Counted from the stretch's first letter, positions 44,515 to 56,749 are shown. The stretch: DNA of 64,000 nt from Stomoxys calcitrans (GCF_963082655.1 NC_081556.1:158582328-158646327); one strand, 5' to 3'. Notes: generated from the sequence alone by a model not told the origin. Program-made: numbers and translations.

Positions 44515-44989
44515 AACAAGAAAGGAAAGGCAAAAGTCTTGCGGCGCCGACCTTCACCTACCCTTTAAGTGGAACTTGCGAGCTATATCTTATTCTGAAT
44601 CGGTGGAGGTTTTCAGATAGGTTATAAAATAATTCGTATCAAATTTCGAGCAAATGTTTTCAAAGTTGTCATAACCAAGGCTCTATATGTGCAAATAGGG
44701 TGGTGTATATGTATGTATATGGAAGCTAAATAGAAATCGGAATAGATTTTGATAAAATTGAACAAAAATGTGTATTGTCATAAGAGATTTAAATATCCTA
44801 TGTCAAGTTTCGTGACAATCGATTGACAAATGAACTATTGAAATGTATTATTGAAATATTACTCAAAATCGGTTGAACATATATATGGCAGCTATATTTA
44901 AATCTGAACCAATTTCGACCAAAATGCAAAATTTTGGGAAGATTGGTGTATAAATGTGTTTGCAGTGGCTCCAGAAGTGAAAATCGGGC

Positions 44990-45038
<49 letters not shown>

Positions 45039-45065
45039 CTATATCTAAATCTGAACCGATAATAA
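44515..45065 (+). repeat. Repeat A variant with (AT)n tract
   Basis: Head 'ggaaaggcaaaagtcttgcg' with gcgccgac, the units 'atatggcagctatatttaaa' and 'tgcagtggctccagaag', and a (TA)n run at about 44993-45033. Confidence 0.7.
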
Positions 45066-45067
45066 TA

Positions 45068-46172
45068 TAACAAATAGAAGCGTGCTAAGTTCGGCGCTGC
45101 CGAATCATATATACCCTAAAAAATGGATCGTATTTGTCAAGGTCTTTGCCCAGTATCTCTTTATAGGCAAACAAACAATAATGGATAAAAATTGCCATGC
45201 GGTTGGAGTCATATCAGGTAATGGGCCGTTTCGGACCATATTTAGTTTGGATGTTAGAGACCATAGTAGAAGTCATTGCGCAAAATGTCAGCCCAATCGG
45301 ATTTTGCTCAAGAAATAATATCGGATGATCAGTTTATATGGGAGCTATATCAGATTATAGACCGATACAGACCATATTTAGCACTGAAGTTGATGGTCAT
45401 AGCAGAAGTTCAGCCAAATTGTATTAAAATTGGGTCCTCTATAGGCTCAAGAAGTATAATCGGGAGATCATTATTTTATATGGGAGTTATATCAGGTTAT
45501 GAACCGATTTCAAGCGTATTTGGCATAGTTGTTGAAAGTAAAAACTAATTACTTTATGCTAAATTTTAGCCAAATCGGATAATAAGTGCACTAGTAGCTC
45601 AAGCTATATCAAGTTGGAGGCCACCGTAGCGCAGAGGTTAGCAGGCGAGACCATTAAAAAAAATTTTTCAGCGGTGGTTTTCCCCTCCTAATGCTGGGAA
45701 CATTTGTGAGGTATTATGCCATGTTTAACTTCTCTCCAAACAGGTGTCGCACTGCGACACGCAGTTCGGACTCGGCTATAAAAAGGAGGGCCTTATCATT
45801 AGACTTAAACTTAAATCGGACTGCACTCATTGATATGTGAGAAGTTTGTCCCTGTTAATTAGTGGAATGTTCCTGGGCAAAATTTGCATTTTGCAACACA
45901 GTTGTTGGAAGTCTTACAAAGACACTTCATACAAAATGTCATCCAAATCGGATTAGAATTGCTCTCTCTAGAGGTTTAAGAAGTATGATCGGGAGATCGG
46001 TTTTTATGGGAGCTATATCAAAACATGGACCAATGTGGCTCGTTAACAATCACAATCGACATAGGAAGAAAATAGGAAGTATTCGAAAGTTACTTTATTG
46101 GATCTCAGATCAATATTTCGATTTGTTACAAACGGAATGACGAAATAAGTATACCCCCATCCTACGGGTATA
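45068..46172 (+). repeat. Repeat A, interrupted by a SINE
   Basis: Head 'gctaagttcggcgctgccga', then 'tatataccctaaaaaatgg', the units 'atatgggagctatatcag' near 45335, 45480 and 46005, and the end 'agtatacccccatcctacgg'. Confidence 0.75.
45616..45894 (+). mobile_element. SINE-1 copy with intact A box, head partly deleted
   Basis: 'ggccaccgtagcgcagaggt' contains the A box TAGCGCAGAGG, but the B box segment is deleted. The body 'gcggtggttttcccctcc', 'gtgtcgcactgcgacacgc' and tail 'gcaaaatttgcattttgc' are present. It sits inside a repeat A copy. Confidence 0.8.
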
Positions 46173-46382
46173 ACAATAATATAATATGCCTCCTATCCAA
46201 AGGTAAACCAAAATCGTTACACCGACATGATGCCCCATGACTCGTGTCTATCACTGCATTGCCCATCCTTTAGATTATAATCATCTTACACAAATTCCCA
46301 TTCAGTTGAAATATATGTTCATAGAAGTGTAGGTGATGCTAGACTGCCAATCTGTGTTGGGTACTTTACAACAGCGCTCATA

Positions 46383-46412
<30 letters not shown>
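46383..46412. repeat. (CT)n tract upstream of gene 2
   Basis: An almost pure tctctctc run about 220 bp before the proposed start site of gene 2. In flies such tracts are GAGA-factor binding sites in many promoters. A regulatory role here is an inference. Confidence 0.6.
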
Positions 46413-46413
<1 letters not shown>

Positions 46414-46600
46414 TGTCTCTGGCCACAATCCGCCTCTAAGCACTTGGTTGTTGATCGCTTTTCAAATTGAATTTCAGTGACAGTTGTGCAAAAGATTTCA
46501 CTTAGTCCAATACGCCTCAAAATTAAATCGCGTCGAACGCAAAGTGTTGTGTCGTGGAAAAAAAGCTAGTGGACGTGCCTTAAATATTTTCAAATTTGTT

Positions 46601-46640
46601 TATAAAAAGATTCGTCGAACAATTTAGAACATTCAGTTGA
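46601..46640 (+). promoter_or_regulatory. Core promoter of gene 2 (TATA box and initiator)
   Basis: TATAAAAA at 46601-46608 is followed by an initiator attcagttg with A+1 at 46635, so the box lies at -34 to -27. The spacing is slightly long but acceptable. It gives a 5' UTR of about 159 nt to the ATG at 46794. Confidence 0.55.
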
Positions 46641-46793
46641 GAGCGATCCGCGGTGAACCAAACAAGTGGTCAAAAAATCAAGAAAAATAAAAGGAAAATT
46701 TGTACCAAGACAAATAAAAACAACTAAAACATTGCACACACATTTTGAAGATAATCAAATAAAAAAAAAAAACATCCCAAAAGAAGAAAGTGA

Positions 46794-46923
46794 ATGATAA
46801 TGTCTTGTAAATCACTTTGGTATATGAGCGGCGTGTTGGTGTTGATCACATTGATGACGATCACTCCACTCATCCGGGCCGACATTGAAAACAATGAAGT
46901 CAGTGATGCTCCCGAATATCAAA
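46794..46923 (+). CDS. Gene 2 exon 1 (signal peptide and linker)
   Basis: Begins MIMSCKSLWYMSG. The next in-frame Met (codon 3) is an alternative start. Ends PEYQ plus one base at the donor a|gtacgtatg (46924). Confidence 0.72.
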
Positions 46924-49900
46924 GTACGTATGGATGAATGAATTTTGATATTAATTTTGCCACCAACAGCCGAAAGAGTGACAAGCAGTGATTCTGGGAA
47001 CTTTCTGTTATCAGTAATGAACTTTTGATCTGTTTTCCTATGGTCTTGGTCGTGGTCACGGTTGTTTTGGTTGATATTTGTCGCTTTCCATTGCAAAAAA
47101 GGGGAGGCACATGTATTGTAGATAGACAGACAGCCGGACGTACGTACATACGTACGTAAATATATTTGAATATTTACCAAGAAAAACGAAAACACTTTAA
47201 ATGTTTTTACAATTGCGCAATTGTGTACCGATACGCCAAGTGAAACGCACTGATTTCATATCTATTTTTACCCCACGAAGCCCTGACATTGACTGCATGT
47301 GCACGAGACAACCGCTGATGGATGATCGTATGGTTGACACAGTTACCAAACCTATCGAAGCCAAATTGTGAAAGTAGTGCATGTGATCTTGTTTTTATTT
47401 GTTTTGAAAGTGCGTTAAAAGAACTGTCACTGTTAAATGCAATGTAATCCGCAGGCGAATGTTTTTCATTGTTTCGCTTGGCGCGCCTTAACTATGTGGC
47501 TTAGAGAACTAAACTCTTTGGAAGAATTTATTTTAGAAGATGTATCAGTAAGTTAGAGTAATGTCAGAAGCTGAAGTAAAACACCTTTGGGATTGTATTT
47601 CAATTGAAATTTTACATACAAAAATTTTTACCCATCATAAATTTTGCTTTGTCATTTAAGTTTTGCTTTTGTTTTTACGATGACATAAAATGTTTGAGAA
47701 TTTACTTCGGCAATAAATTTTAGAATAAAACATCCTATTATCGAAGCTTAACGGCTGTATTCACCAAAACTTAATGAAGCCTTAAGGTACGTTTATTTGA
47801 CAATTCAAAAAAACTTATTTCAAATCTACAGCAAATATTGTGAATAACGTTTGCAAAAATCGTATGGATTCTTAAGTGAATAATGTTTATACTCTGCATC
47901 ACAATATGGGCGTGTATTCTAACTTTGTCATTCCGTTTGGAGCAAAATGAAAATATTGATCTTAGCACCCTGTAAAGTATATATGTATATACATACATAT
48001 ATATAAGAATGACTTTCGAAGTCGTTCTGGCGATTGCCAGTTATGGCTCGAATTGGCCAAAAACCTCTTATATGGCTCTATTTTCCAAAGGGTTCAGACA
48101 GCTAAAGGGCTCAATAAGTAAAATCGTGAGTTGTTTTATCTGTGGTTATATAGCTATTGACTGATTTATCTGAACTTTGATTAGCATTGATGTTGAAGGC
48201 TATAAATGTACTGTGAGTATTTCAGTTCAGCCCAATTATAGAAATTGAGGTTCACTTGCAACTCCAAAAGCTTGCATTGATATGAAGTGCATTGGTAATG
48301 AAGAAATAAAAGTCCAGCCTACATTTAAAATAAGTGTTTTTGCAGAAGTTTTGAATGGAGATAGTTCGAAAGTTAGCGTGTTTCCGACAGACGGACGGAC
48401 AGGCCTAGACTAACTCAAAATGTCACGTCGATCCAAAAAAAATATACGTGTTTTGTGACAATAAATTGAGAAATTTTATACGGAATGGCTATGTTAGTAA
48501 ACCCTCATCCCACGGTGGAGGTAATTTGTATACCTCCAAAACCTGAATGATTGGGAGACAGGGCCTTTAATTTTACGACGATCGGGGGCAGTCTGAAAGG
48601 TATGTCTTAATTTCATGACATAGTACATTTTTTATAATAATAAACTTCCTTAGCCTTTTTAAATGTAAGTGGCTCTTATTGCCACCAGAAAAATTAGCAA
48701 AAACTGTCTGCTGATTTCATACCAAATACGATACCAAATTTTTCTAAACTTCCAAACCACAACATACATTCTATGCAATTTTGGACATACAGTTTCGTTC
48801 CAAAACAAAAATATGATTTTAGTAGTTATTTTATCTGCTGTTATTTCAAATAAAAAAAAGGATTTCAAATGTTGTTGCTTTTAGTTTGGCTTGAGGTCAT
48901 ATGTGAAAAATATCTATTAACCAGTAAGGAAAGGCAAAAGTCGGGCGAAGCCGACTATATTATACCCTACACCAGCGAGTATCCGCAATACTTTTAATAG
49001 ATAGCACTTATATCAAAATTAAGTCTGACTTTAATTTTACATACCTATTGAAATATTGAATAGAACCTTATACGATTTTCTTACGATGGTACGAAAATTC
49101 TGGCTTCTATAGCATTAAAAGTAGAAACGCATAAAAGATATATATGGGAGTTTTATCTAAATCTGTTTTATCTAAATTCGATTTTGATGAAATTTTGCAC
49201 ACGCATTGGGATGTCAATTAAACCATCTTATGAAAAATTTTGTAGAGATCGGACCAAAATTGTGGCTTATTAAAAGGCCATATCGGATAAAAAATATATA
49301 TGCGAGCTATATCTAAATCTGGACCGATTTTTATGGAACTTTGCACACATATGAGAACGTTGAATCAAAAATGCTCCATGCCAAATTTTGTAAGGTTGGG
49401 ACCAAAATTGTGGCTACTACAGCTTTAAAAGGGGATATCGGATGAAAGATATACATGGGAGCTTTACATAAATCTGATCCGATTATGATGACATTTTGCA
49501 CATATATTATTGGGACGTCACAAAAAGCACTTTGTGCCAAATTTTGTAAAGATCGGACCGAAATTGTGCCTTCTACCGCCTTTATAGTTCAAATCGGACG
49601 AATGTTATATATGGGAGCTATATCTAAATCTGAACCGATTAAGATGAAATTTTGTACACATATTGGGACGTCACATAGAACATTAAATGCCAAATTAGGT
49701 AGAGATCGCACCAAAATTGGGGCTTCTACAGCTTTAAACTGGCACATCGGATGAAAGATATATATGGGAGCTATATCTAAATCTGAACCGATTTTTTTTA
49801 AAATTAATAGCGTTCGTCCTTGGACCAAAAAAGACACTTATGCAAAATTTTGTAAAAATCGGACAACAAATGCGACCTGTTCCTTGATTACAAGAATACA

Positions 49901-52900
49901 TGGACAGACAGACAGATGGACATAGCTAAATCGATTCAGGAAGGGATTCTAAGCCGATCCGTATACTTATCGATGGGTCTAGCTCTTCTCCTTCTTAGCG
50001 TTGCAAACATATGCACAAATCTAGAATACCCTGTACCACAGTGGTGGTGCAGGGTATACAAATCCGATGTTTATGTTTTTGAATTATTTCTTTAATTTAT
50101 TTCGCCCAATATTTTGACCTATTCCCTGAGGACGATAATCAGCAATTGTAGAAATATTGGGTTAAATAAATAAAATAAATAATTTAATACATAAATATCG
50201 GCTTTTTAATAAAACTGTTACACATATGAGCTCTAGCTAAAATAAAAGCGACAACTTAAGAATAAAAGGTCAAACCTACTCCAAAAACTAAATTTTCAAA
50301 TAATAAACAAGAAAAAAGTTTAAGTTTGGTCGGGCTGAACTTTGGATATAATCCGATCTGAACCATATCGGCGTCGAGTCGTGGGTTTATATAGCATGCA
50401 TCTACATCTTAATGTTAACCGATTTGAACCATATTCGGGTCGAATGCCGAAAGTCCCAAACCAACTCAATATTTTAAATTTCGGCGAAATCAGATAATAA
50501 ATGCGGCTTTTATCGGCTTAAGACACTAAATAGGCCCATCGGTCTATTTGGCAGCTAAATAAGGTTCAATCTGAACCATATTTGGTTCGAATTACGGTAG
50601 ACCTACGGCAACACACTGTTAATATTTTCAGCAAAATCGGATAATAAATGCCTCTTTTGTGGGGTTAAGATCTTTAATCGGCATATCAGTTGCGTTAATG
50701 GGGAATATAGGCGATGTATGAACCACGAGCTGTATGACGACGATAGCATGTTGTCAGAATGGATGAAGAAGCTCCAGCAAAGAAGTCTTTTGAAGGCAAA
50801 CACGGTGGTATACGAAAACCGGGAAGACCAAAAGCCCAATGCAAAGATCAAGTGGTGGGAGACACCTCGAAATTTGTCAGAGATATTAGAATGCGCGCAG
50901 AAGATCGTGTCGCTAGGAACGCTATTCTACGTTCGTCTAGTGGAACAAATGTTCTGTCATAGCCAATTAAAGTAAAGTAAGTAAGTAAAGTATTGAAGAA
51001 GTTCGAATTTCTGTAGCTTGATTACAACTGGACTGAACGACCAGACGGATGGACAGACACACGGTTATCGTTAAATCGTCTTAGATATTTGAGACGATCA
51101 GAAATATATATACAATACTTTGTCGGATGTGAAATGGATGTTTCGATGTATTGCCAACGGAATGGCTAAATGAATATACCACCTTTTCTATGGTGGGGGG
51201 TATAAAAATAGGAAACAAATTTACGCTGCACCCCAAATATTAGGCTAATATCAACTTTGTGCCAACTGAAAACAGTAGAAAATTTTGGCTATTTTAGCAA
51301 AAAATTACTGTTGTCACATTTTCAGCAGATTATCTGTTATTCGATATCATTTATGCACTATTTGAGTGTTCTGTTGGAACAGTCTCATGAAGCTCCCTCG
51401 ATTTAAACCAGTTAAAAATTCGATGAATCCTCCTTTTCAACTTATCTTTTGATAGGCCTTCTGGAGCTTGAGAGAGCCCAGCTGCTTTTTTAATTGAATA
51501 AAATACACACATAATATTCACACACAAATAAAAATCAGTTTCAATAACGAATAAATAATTTTTTTTTAAATGAAACTTCTTCAAATATGAAAATGATACT
51601 ATCAATCAATTACTTATAACAATTATTTAAAAGTGGAGAATAAAAAAATTATCAATTAAAAAAAATCCAGCCAAATTGGATAACAATTTGATATCATGCG
51701 GCCTTCAGGGGATCTTATATGTTAAATCGGGAGGTTGGCTTATGCGGGAGCTATATCAGGTTATAGACTGAGTTGGACCATATTTACAACGGTTGTTGGA
51801 TGTCATAAAAGACTTCAATGTACATACGATTTTGGTCAAATGAGATAATAATCTATGGGCCCACGATGTCAAGTCGAAGAACCATTTTATAAGGGAGGTA
51901 TATCCAGATTTGAGCCATTCAGAATTCCCACGACCTACATCAATAAGAAATATCTGTGCAAAATTTTCTGTTGATGTTTTCCAAACATTTGCGGATGTAA
52001 GAAGTGTGTTCATTTAGATTTGCCGAAATGTAGGGCTTAAGGGTCTTTAAAAACGAGGCTGTTACTGAGAAAAAGTAAGGATGAATGTTTGCATGGATTT
52101 CGATATCATTACGGGTCACATAGAAATAGGGGGCACTTATGCAGAATAGGTGCGGCAAGTGACAAAGTGTGTAATACTATGGGGAAGAATGGAATATATC
52201 CTATGTCAATGCCCGTCTTTGGCAGCTAACATACACCGGAAATTGGGTGCGGATATGATAGCAAACATAAACCAACTTAGGGCAAAGAAGGGAAAATGAT
52301 TGGAAATTTTGTGAACAGCACGAAATTCATGATGTAGATCTCTATGGGTTACTCTTAAAAAATTTATTTAATGTTAATACAGTTTATTTTAAAAGTTAAC
52401 ATCAACATACATGTATGGAGGAATTAAACCTAATAGAAAACCATTTAGATAGAACATAATGTTAAAATTAAATCGATGACGAACTTAATGAGATGGGAAT
52501 TGCGTCTTGAGATTCAATCAGCATATCGAAGAAATGTTTGTACGAGAGTTTTATACAAATATATATCGAAAGTTTTAGCCAAGATTTCGATCTGTTAGAC
52601 CTTTTCGAAAAATGGGCATAACAGTGCTATAACAATAGGACGAGGAATAATTTATACTTTGCAAGGTAATAAGTAAAAAATCTCATTCAAATAGAAAACG
52701 ATTCAATAATTATTGCTTATTTTACTAGTATTGAAACATTTATCAGATTCAATTAAAAAATGATTTTAACATTCGATTTGAAAATTGAACAAATTTCAAT
52801 CACGTAATAGAAAAAATTTCAGATTTAATTAAAAAAGAGTAAAATCGTAATATGATCGGCAATCATTTTTTATTATAACTCGATTACTATGTCCATAGTT

Positions 52901-55900
52901 AGATCCAATATGGACGGGTCTGGATCATTATTGATTCATTTGCCGAGATTTCTTAAATAAGTCTCAGATTCAGAAAATTTTTGATGGATAAAGACCATAA
53001 ATTGAAAGATCGGTCTATATGGCAGCTCTATCTAAATGTGGTCCGATCTGGACTATATTCTTGTCGGATGACCGAAGGCTTAACACACCTCACTGGTTCG
53101 GTTAATAAATGTAGCAGTTATATGCTCAAGACAGTATATCAAAATATGGTCCGTTCTGAATCATTTTCATTTCAGTTGCAGGCAGGCTTAATACAACTCA
53201 CAATTCCTTATTTCAGCGAAATATACGCAGCAGTAATGGGCTTAAGACCTTAAATCTATAGATTGGTGTATATAGCAGCTACATCGAAATGTGGGTCGAT
53301 CTAGACCATATTCTGTTCGAATGGCGGGAAACAAAAAACAACTCACTGATTCAAATTTCATCGAAGTCGGGTAATAAATACGGCTTTTATGGGCTTATGA
53401 CCATAAAACGACAAATCGATCAATATGGCAGCTATATATAAATATAGCCCAATCTGTAACGTATTTGGCTCAGATGACAGGAAGCTTAGTACAACTCATT
53501 GCTTAAAATGTCAGCGTAATCGAGCAATAAATACACAGTTCACTGTTTCGAATTTCATGGAATCGGTTTATAAATGCAATTTTTATGGACGTAAGACCTA
53601 TACACAGACCTGTACGACAGCTGCAGTATAAAAGCGATATAAGCACATCGTGCATAAAAATATGTTTTTAAGGAAAAACTAAACACTAGGTCTGTTTAGA
53701 TCCTTCATACCAAAATGATTTGATATAAGAAACAACTCTTATAAGAAACAAACGTATATAAGAAATATATTTTAACGTTGAAGCTGTAAACTCCACTCCG
53801 AAAAAATGTCTTTAAGAACATTTTAGTTATGAGAAACTGTCTGCGTCTGGAAATATGGTTCGACAATAATTCCATAGAAAAAACAAAACAAACACATTTG
53901 TAGATCAAAAGCGAGTTGTCATGTGAATATTCATAAAGGAGTGAAGGAACTTTCACACATTTGTATTTTAGTTCGAAACCTGCGGGCTCATATTCTGTAT
54001 GTAGAAATATGGACACTACTTATATAAGAAAAAAATTCTTATCTGTATAAGAAATTAGTTTTCTATATGCAATAATTAAATTAAATTAAATAGGAAAAAA
54101 CATATATAAGAAACAAATTGGAAATTGTTTGGTCTTTCTAATATATAATACTGTATATCCAAATATATTTCGCTTTGTACCGTTCTAGAATTTAATTTGC
54201 GTCTTAAAGCAATACAGACCTGTGCAAAGTTTCAGCTGAATATCTAGCGTGATAAAAACAGACAGACGGGCAGCTACATGGACATTTTGGTCGATCAAGA
54301 ACATACATATATTCATTGCAGGGCCGGAAATTATTGAATATATCTCCTATCCAATGGGGATGGTGGGTATCAAAACGATTGAATCAATTTATTTTATATG
54401 AAGCTAGTTACTTAAAACATCAGTACGGAGTTTGATCTGAACCGATCCATAGCACAAAATAGTTACCACGATTTGGTTTTTTTTTTTGCAAATTATGCGC
54501 TCCATTACCATCATAAATACAGTTAAAACTTCCACCTGCACTAGAAGTTTTTACCTATAAAAAATTCTAGGAACGTGACAATTCGACGTTTGTAACTAAT
54601 TGTTATTTTTTGCTTGATTTTGCCCACACTAGTAGTTCAATTTCATTGGCAAATTCTCAAAGCACAGTTAAAATTATCAATTAAGGAAGAGGTGTTACAC
54701 ATACAACTATAATTACATGCTCCATTGTAAACAGAATGTAATAGATTGTGGAGATAAGGAATGGGTCATCGTTTCCTAATCGGATCACTTTATTAATAAC
54801 TGAGCGCAGTAAACAAATCTCTGTTTATTTTAATTTAAAGTGACAGTTTTGTTTTTTTTTTCATTTGCCTTTGATTATTTTCAGCAAATCACGCAATTTC
54901 GTCACAAGCAAATATTCCCCATAGTGTAGTGATTTGTTTGGCCGGATTTATTGCACTCATAGATCTATTGTTAAGACCGTTTCAATTATTGAGGGGAATA
55001 ACAATGTTCATTGTTCGCAGATCCATGCATAAAGATCTTTTCTTTATTTATGAATGGCATTGCTAAAACAGATGGTGCTCCAATTTTCGGTATTGACTTG
55101 TCTGATGAATGAGGTATGAATATGGATTGAGGTAACGACGCTGTTCAACAATGAAGACAAAATGTCGGTAATATCCGAAAATTCGATGAATACTTCATAG
55201 CCAAAGCTTTGGACAATGGCCAAAATTGCAAATGAATGACCATGTTGGTCGGCTTAACTCAGCTCAGACTTAAGACCAGTGACCACTTCTACCTTTCTTT
55301 GTTGTGTCTCATGCAATAAACTAACAAGCTATCAATCTTGTATAAACAATGCCAAACTTGATTTTTAGTGAATACCTCATGAATGAGCTATCATGGCATG
55401 TTGGTGTTGGAAGCCCCCCGTCTGAATGTAGTTAATGTGCGAATAGTTTTGAATACAAAATGAGTTGAAACGCTTCAAACTTTTTAAAATAATCAAACAA
55501 AATGATTGGTTGCTGTAGTAGTTGAAGGTGACGTAGGAATCACAAGATATTCGGTTACTTGGTAACAGTAAGCTATGATTTCTCAATGAACGCAGATTCT
55601 TCTCTAACGAATTTACTCTCATCTAGAGATCATTGTGCTGAAAAGAACAAGGTAGCTTTGTATTTATTTATTGTGCTTAATACCGTTTTAGCGGCAAAAA
55701 ATTATGAAATGGTATCAAATTTACGACCTTGCCGAATTTTGGGTACCCACTAACATGAATTCTTCTGAAATACACACTATTTTGGTTTTATATAAAATTT
55801 ATTTCCCCTCCTCATGCTGGCAAAATTTGTGAGGTACTATGCATTGTAAAACTTCTCTTCAAAGAGGTGTCGCACTGCGGCACGCCGTTCGGACTCGGCC

Positions 55901-56749
55901 CCTTATCATTGAGCTTAAACTTGAATTGGACTGATATCAATGTGATATGTGAGAAGTTTGCCCCGGTTCCTTAGTGGAATGTTCATGGACAAAATTTGAA
56001 ATTTTCGTATAATTTATTAAAAGAAATCTAAAGGGAAATGATGGATTTTTCTAAAGGCTTAAGTATTAATGGGGTTCGGTTATTATATAAGCTTTGTGTA
56101 TTTGCGGACCTAGTTGAGCGAGCAATTGATCAAAAGTTCTAAACTGTTTAAATTTTTTTCAACATTTTGAACCACTGTGTGTCGCTTTTTTCAATGTTTT
56201 CAATGTAACTTTTTTTTTAATTACTGTATTTTTTTCAGTGATCCAAGGTGTCAAAGTGTATCGTGGCGATCGTGAGTGTGTTCTCGTTGGTGGTCTATGT
56301 GTGCACAACAGCGATTGCCTGGAATCGACGACCAACAAAGGTCTCTGTCCATCCAACCAGCATTTGGGTGTTGAATGCTGCTACGAACGTAAGTCCACTG
56401 CATTCTAGTCTAATTGACACGTTTTACCACCCCACTTTTAATAGCCAAATCTTACTATCACTCCACTTAAAATAAACCGTAAACCACAAAATTAACAAAA
56501 TTTTTAACCACTTCCCAAACATTCATTCAAGTCGAAGACTAATTGGTATTGTGTGCATTTTTCCCATTTGAAAATTCCTCTATTTTCATGTATCGTTTGT
56601 CCCGAAATTCGTGGTACCTGAAAGCAGTGCCCATCAGACCAGCACCCTGTCACCAGCATTGGGGCGAGTGCATGGATCGTTGCCACAAGACTTTGCTGAG
56701 ACCCGGCACCGATTGCGAGAATGGTCAGGTGTGCTGTGTTCTTGTTTGA
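46794..56749 (+). CDS. Gene 2: secreted two-domain cysteine-rich protein, tick carboxypeptidase inhibitor-like (three coding exons)
   Basis: Join 46794-46923, 56239-56388 and 56628-56749 (or from 56625), introns phase 1, about 133 residues. Seen: a signal peptide (1-29, core GVLVLITLMTITPLI, likely cut after IRA) and a short acidic linker. Domain 1 has Cys 57, 64, 70, 80, 90 and 91; domain 2 has Cys 101, 108, 112, 123, 129 and 130. Each domain has six cysteines ending in CC. Family knowledge: two defensin-like six-Cys domains ending CC plus a few residues is the layout of the tick carboxypeptidase inhibitor, whose C-terminal residues enter the active site of metallocarboxypeptidases. Here the tail after the last CC is VLV. 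Inferred role: an extracellular inhibitor of A/B-type carboxypeptidases, perhaps in gut or haemolymph. An antimicrobial or other defensin-fold role is possible. Confidence 0.82.
46935..47880. other. Gene 2 intron 1, first part, no recognised element
   Basis: Intronic DNA with a short acgtacgtac-type run near 47135-47157. No gene recognised on either strand. Confidence 0.45.
47885..48540. repeat. Repeat A, degraded copy
   Basis: Left 'ttatactctgcatcacaata', right 'ggaatggctatgttagtaaa' with 'cctcatcccacggtggagg'. Internal 'gacagacggacggacaggcc'. Strongly diverged. Confidence 0.55.
48922..50062 (+). repeat. Repeat A variant, complete-looking copy
   Basis: Head 'ggcaaaagtcgggcgaagcc' with gactat, then 'ataccctacaccagcgagta'. 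Four to five units of about 150 bp follow ('atatgggagctatatctaaa', 'ccaaattttgtaaagatcgg'). The tail 'catggacagacagacagatg' follows, and the end is 'accacagtggtggtgcaggg'. The 5' 'taccctacacca' and 3' 'tggtgcagggta' ends are near-inverted. Confidence 0.75.
50308..51212 (+). repeat. Repeat A copy split by a LINE fragment
   Basis: Head-like 'agtttggtcgggctgaactt', the units 'gataataaatgcggctttta' and 'cggtctatttggcagctaaa', and the end 'atgaatataccaccttttc'. Sequence 50690-51000 between the units is LINE-derived. Confidence 0.65.
50690..51000 (+). mobile_element. LINE 3'-end fragment (RTE/jockey-like C-terminus)
   Basis: One frame reads NGEYRRCMNHELYDDD. A second frame reads WMDEEAPAKKSFEGKHGGIR, then KPGRPKAQCKDQVVGDTSKF and VRDIRMRAEDRVA. 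The GRPK.xxKDQV block is typical of the last exon-like portion of LINE ORF2 proteins. It ends in 'gtaaagtaagtaagtaaag', a short microsatellite tail. A frameshift near 50765 kills it. Confidence 0.7.
51215..51665. other. No recognised gene
   Basis: A minus-strand frame (51351-51605) contains EGLSKDKLKRRIHRIFNWFK but is not recognised. The rest is AT-rich. Confidence 0.35.
51670..51935 (+). repeat. Repeat A fragment
   Basis: 'atgcgggagctatatcaggt' with 'tatagactgagttggacc' and a preceding 'ccaaattggataacaattt' follow the repeat A order. Confidence 0.55.
52025..52370 (+). mobile_element. RNase H LINE family, C-terminal fragment
   Basis: 'cacttatgcagaataggtgc' with 'ggcaagtgacaaagtgtg', then 'cctatgtcaatgcccgtctt' and 'aaacataaaccaacttaggg', match 16665-16830 (the zinc-finger-like end of the LINE at 16018) but more diverged. 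Confidence 0.65.
52380..52975. other. AT-rich sequence with repeat C traces
   Basis: Runs such as 'gattcaattaaaaaatgatt' near 52748 resemble repeat C. Otherwise nothing recognised. Confidence 0.4.
52980..54375 (+). repeat. Repeat A, long diverged copy
   Basis: Units 'gatcggtctatatggcagct', 'cggttaataaatgtagcagt', 'aatatggcagctatatataa' near 53010, 53270 and 53425. The tail 'aaaacagacagacgggcagc' and the end 'atctcctatccaatggggat' are near 54260-54365. A different tataagaa-rich insert occupies about 53715-54125. Confidence 0.6.
53715..54125. repeat. tataagaa-rich insert
   Basis: The octamer tataagaa occurs many times at both ends ('gatataagaaacaactct' on the left, 'acatataagaaacaaattgg' on the right), interrupting a repeat A copy. 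It may be an unrecognised small element. Confidence 0.4.
54380..55795. other. Gene 2 intron sequence, no recognised element
   Basis: AT-rich unique-looking DNA; no exon with matching phase found on either strand. Confidence 0.4.
55800..56010 (+). mobile_element. SINE-1 copy lacking its tRNA-like head
   Basis: 'ttcccctcctcatgctggc', 'gtgtcgcactgcggcacgcc', 'gttcggactcggccccttat' and 'tggaatgttcatgg' in SINE-1 order. It lies about 230 bp before gene 2 exon 2. Confidence 0.78.
56239..56388 (+). CDS. Gene 2 exon 2 (first six-Cys domain)
   Basis: The acceptor attttttttcag ends at 56238. Reads MIQGVKVYRGDRECVLVGG, then LCVHNSDCL, GLCPSNQ and GVECCYE, with a consensus donor c|gtaagtcc at 56389. 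Exactly one six-Cys domain per exon. Confidence 0.87.
56628..56749 (+). CDS. Gene 2 exon 3 (second six-Cys domain, stop)
   Basis: The first AG after an 87-nt AG-free stretch is the tandem aagcag. The exon starts at 56628 (CAG) or 56625 (AAG), both in frame. Reads PAPCHQHWGECMDRCHKTLL, then RPGTDCENGQVCCVLV and TGA at 56747-56749. Intron 2 is only about 239 bp. GC-rich compared with the flanks. Confidence 0.83.

Noticed and set aside
44993..45033. (AT)n tract as an origin or regulatory element
   Set aside because: A simple microsatellite inside a repeat A variant. Nothing ties it to a gene.
46812..47195. 127-codon minus-strand frame overlapping gene 2 exon 1
   Set aside because: Crosses the exon and donor of gene 2 on the other strand and includes an acgtacgt microsatellite. 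No supporting signals.
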